A stretch of 7,137 bases of DNA from Candidatus Roizmanbacteria bacterium CG_4_9_14_0_8_um_filter_34_12 (lineage in GTDB: Bacteria; Patescibacteriota; Microgenomatia; UBA1406; GWC2-37-13): positions 1 to 7,137 of the forward strand of contig PFTH01000032.1 of the NCBI GenBank assembly GCA_002789465.1, written 5' to 3'. Positions 5,305 to 7,137 of this stretch are shown here, in pieces. The number at the start of each line of letters is the position of its first letter. Position 1 is the first letter of the stretch. The position numbers and the translations under genes are program-made. The notes under the pieces are model-generated. The model saw only the letters and a program-made list of their open reading frames with translations, was not told where the DNA came from and made no database searches.

Positions 5305-6708
5305 TTAATCTGCTTGACCTACAAGAAAAACTGCTCGCCATGGTTGATAGTTTGAATAAAATTTAACATTTTGAGAAATGTCTTTTTTGGCAACGACCTG
5401 ATAGTTAAAAACAGTTTTTGCTCCCCACGCGGGAAAATCAATCTGTTTTACAATCCCTTTCTTTAAAATTGGATCGTTTTGATTTTCTGAGGGAAGTGGG
5501 GGTTGGATATTATAAATTGAAACTGGGGAAATGATGACATGGCGATCGTCCTTTTGACCATAAAACTTAAATGTTAATAAGTTGTTATCTTTATCATTCT
5601 CTACTTGGATTAATATATAGGCTGGGGTATTATTAGTAAATTTTAAATCAACAGTTGGTGCAAAAACGGTTGCATCAAAACCTGGTTGCCCATCGTTTTC
5701 GTAATATGAAACTCTGTAAGCATGTGCATGTCGCTCGTTAATTGGTAGCCCTGCATTCAGAGCAGCGCGAAATAGTGTTGTTGACACTTGACAGACACCA
5801 CCACCATCTCCAAGAACAGTTTTTCCTTGCTTAATAATATATGCAGGTTTATATCCTGTAAGCGAAGAAATATCTCCAACAGTGTCGTTAAATGAGAATA
5901 TTTTATTAGTAGGGATTAGCACCCCATCAAACTTATATGCAGCTAAACTTAAGTTGTAAATTCTTTCAGGGATTGAATGAGTATAATTTGACTTACCTTC
6001 AGCAATTAATTCACGAATGCCAAATTTATTTATTTGCTTTAAAGTAATTTCTGGTTGAATAACAATCGTATGGAGTACAACAACTTGATTCAACTCATCT
6101 TGTTTTAAATTAGAGATGATTTTTTCTATTTCTCTCCAAAAACGTATCTTATCGATTTGTAGACCATTTTTTTCTGGACTAAAATTGATAACACGACCAT
6201 CTTTAAATTTAAATAATGCGTTTATTGATGGATATTCATAGCGTTGTTGGGCTATGTCTATTAATTCTTGTAAGGGCTTTACATTATATTCTATTTTCGA
6301 AATAAAAGAATATTTTTTAAGTTTCATTAATGTTATTAACTGTTGATATATCCTAATAAATAAGTTTGGATGTCGCCCGATTTTGTATGATTCTGATATG
6401 AGATTTTTTATATTGCGATGAATGTTAATCTGCTGACCTGATAATGTAGCCATTGGAGCATTTTGATAAATAAATGTAATTGTTGTCTTAGACAAATAAC
6501 GCTCTTTTTTTATAAGTTGTTGATAAGATAAGGATTGAAATAAACCACCAATCGGTTCACCATCAATATAAATATTTGGGTAAATTCGATCACGAAAGTT
6601 TATTTTGTTTAGATAAAAAAAAATAGTTATAAAAAAAAACAGACAAATTAATAACAGTAATTTTGTATTTAATTTATAACTATGTTTTTTCTGTGATTTT
6701 GATATCAT
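5305..6708 (-). CDS. VanW-domain envelope protein with peptidoglycan-binding-like region
   Basis: With the start at ATG 6708 the product has 467 residues. A short basic cytoplasmic tail (1-15) is followed by one membrane segment (16-33), leaving the rest outside the cell. Residues ~45-205 resemble the putative peptidoglycan-binding domain that precedes VanW domains (IYIDGEPIGGL at 47-57; FKDGRVINFSPEKNGLQID at 168-186). The VanW domain spans about 235-360: FSFNDTVGDISSLTGYKPA (271-289), the signature GDGGGVCQVSTTLFRAALNA (300-319) with C306, then ERHAHAYRVSYY (325-336) with H327 and H329. A C-terminal beta-rich region follows. VanW occurs in some vancomycin-resistance clusters, but its function is unproven and no other van genes are here, so an envelope role is all that can be inferred. 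A longer reading to 6828 would overlap the divergent solute-binding gene by 114 bases and is less likely. It is followed by the HAD phosphatase gene after 3 bases. Confidence 0.92.
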   Translation of the reverse strand: MISKSQKKHSYKLNTKLLLLICLFFFITIFFYLNKINFRDRIYPNIYIDGEPIGGLFQSLSYQQLIKKERYLSKTTITFIYQNAPMATLSGQQINIHRNIKNLISESYKIGRHPNLFIRIYQQLITLMKLKKYSFISKIEYNVKPLQELIDIAQQRYEYPSINALFKFKDGRVINFSPEKNGLQIDKIRFWREIEKIISNLKQDELNQVVVLHTIVIQPEITLKQINKFGIRELIAEGKSNYTHSIPERIYNLSLAAYKFDGVLIPTNKIFSFNDTVGDISSLTGYKPAYIIKQGKTVLGDGGGVCQVSTTLFRAALNAGLPINERHAHAYRVSYYENDGQPGFDATVFAPTVDLKFTNNTPAYILIQVENDKDNNLLTFKFYGQKDDRHVIISPVSIYNIQPPLPSENQNDPILKKGIVKQIDFPAWGAKTVFNYQVVAKKDISQNVKFYSNYQPWRAVFLVGQAD

Positions 6709-6717
6709 ATTAATATG
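6697..6717 (+). promoter_or_regulatory. Divergent start region: promoter-like block and start-codon palindrome
   Basis: TTTTGATATCATAT (6697-6710) and ATG at 6715 repeat the block before the DUF1189 gene, including TATCAT (6703-6708) spaced 6 bases from ATG. The start codons of the VanW gene (6708, minus strand) and the solute-binding gene (6715, plus strand) are embedded in a perfect 12-base palindrome, CATATTAATATG (6706-6717), so both begin with the same bases read outwards. On the minus strand a TATCAT (6724-6719) lies 10 bases before the VanW ATG. The promoters of the two genes must therefore lie inside each other's coding start, or overlap. Confidence 0.5.
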
Positions 6718-7137
6718 GATGATAAAACAAATAATGATAAAAATCAAACAGAACAACCACCTGCATATGAAACTGTTACAGTTGACGATCAAGTAAATCA
6801 AAACAGTAGTGGAACAATAAATCTGCAACCTGAAGAAGTTGCTCCTGACGTTGTTTCTCCAGACATATCAACCCCTGCAATTTCAGAACCTTTTTTAAGT
6901 AATAATGGAGAGCCAGTAGTCTATGAAGAGAACAAAAATAAGTATTTTCTGATTGGTGGAGTTGTATTTTTTTTAATTCTTGTTTTTTTTGTTTTGTTTA
7001 TTTTTTTTAGACCAAAAATACCAGCCTCTCAACAAAAAACAGTCAATTTAACATATTGGGGATTGTGGGAGGATAAAGAAATATTCGCTCCATTGATTAG
7101 TGCCTATCAAACAAAGAACCCAAACGTGAAAATTGAT
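6715..7137 (+). CDS. Extracellular solute-binding protein, family 1 (sugar ABC type), N-terminal part
   Basis: The first 141 codons are present and the gene runs off the right edge in frame. Residues 1-76 are hydrophilic, acidic and rich in N, Q, P, E and D, probably disordered and cytoplasmic. Residues 77-98 (YFLIGGVVFFLILVFFVLFIFF) form a membrane segment followed by RPK. The start of a periplasmic-binding-protein fold comes next: VNLTYWGLWEDKEIFAPLIS (110-129) and YQTKNPNVKID (131-141), matching the beginning of family 1 sugar-binding proteins. In ABC importers these capture the substrate outside the cell for a membrane permease. Instead of a lipoprotein signal with a cysteine, this one appears anchored by an N-terminal transmembrane helix with a long cytoplasmic tail. 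No permease genes lie within the window. Three T8 runs (6967-6974, 6983-6990, 7001-7008) encode the phenylalanine-rich helix. Confidence 0.88.
   Translation, partial: MDDKTNNDKNQTEQPPAYETVTVDDQVNQNSSGTINLQPEEVAPDVVSPDISTPAISEPFLSNNGEPVVYEENKNKYFLIGGVVFFLILVFFVLFIFFRPKIPASQQKTVNLTYWGLWEDKEIFAPLISAYQTKNPNVKID

Noticed and set aside
5170..5355. 61-codon plus-strand open frame
   Set aside because: It is fully antisense to the HAD gene start and the VanW gene end, both of which have clear motifs.
6709..6828. 40-residue N-terminal extension of the VanW protein
   Set aside because: It is antisense to the well-supported solute-binding protein start and would add a second hydrophobic stretch. The ATG at 6708 gives a normal basic tail plus one membrane anchor.
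6967..7008. Frameshift suspected at three T8 runs in the solute-binding protein gene
   Set aside because: The frame stays open and continues from the acidic tail through the membrane helix into a recognisable binding-protein start, so no frameshift is needed.

Overview
The window is AT-rich, gene-dense and bacterial. It carries six complete, recognisable protein genes, one more gene running off the right edge, and a repeat-rich stretch at the left end that holds a small nuclease gene. Several traits together suggest a reduced-genome lineage of the Patescibacteria/CPR type, possibly Microgenomates-like: very short or negative intergenic gaps, an almost complete lack of Shine-Dalgarno sequences, a compact triose-phosphate isomerase, a trimmed UvrD-family helicase, and the set DUF1189 + VanW + membrane-anchored solute-binding protein. 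This placement is an inference from gene content and style; there is no marker gene such as rRNA to fix it.

Left region (1-736): three forward copies of a REP/BIME-like palindromic element (around 1-54, 274-311 and 617-697) and one inverted half-copy (213-252). All are built from an ATTCCC...GGGAATGAC-type hairpin and a shared stretch containing TATATTATGTCTGGAT. A single-domain GIY-YIG endonuclease gene (320-613) fits almost exactly between two direct copies: its ATG lies 8 bases after one copy and its stop codon ends 3 bases before the next. A 56-codon open frame at 2-172 may be the end of a disrupted gene.

Central region (737-4677): a triose-phosphate isomerase gene on the minus strand is divergent from a UvrD/PcrA-like helicase gene. 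The 40-base gap between them contains a perfect 8+1+8 palindrome. The helicase gene is followed by a DUF1189 membrane protein gene, which overlaps a hexapeptide-repeat acyltransferase gene by 8 bases.

Right region (4651-7137): on the minus strand, a VanW-domain membrane-anchored envelope protein gene and a HAD phosphatase gene form a two-gene unit with a 3-base gap. The HAD gene overlaps the 3' end of the acyltransferase gene tail to tail by 27 bases. Divergent from the VanW gene, with only 6 bases between the two start codons, begins a family 1 (sugar-type) solute-binding protein with an acidic cytoplasmic tail and a membrane anchor; it is cut by the window edge.

Taken together, the right half is concerned with the cell envelope (DUF1189, acyltransferase, VanW, solute-binding protein) and the middle with central carbon metabolism and DNA repair. 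The most interesting signals are the nuclease-plus-palindrome unit and a near-identical promoter-like block (TTTTGATATCATAT, then AAT-like bases, then ATG) directly abutting two unrelated start codons, which fits leaderless transcription.
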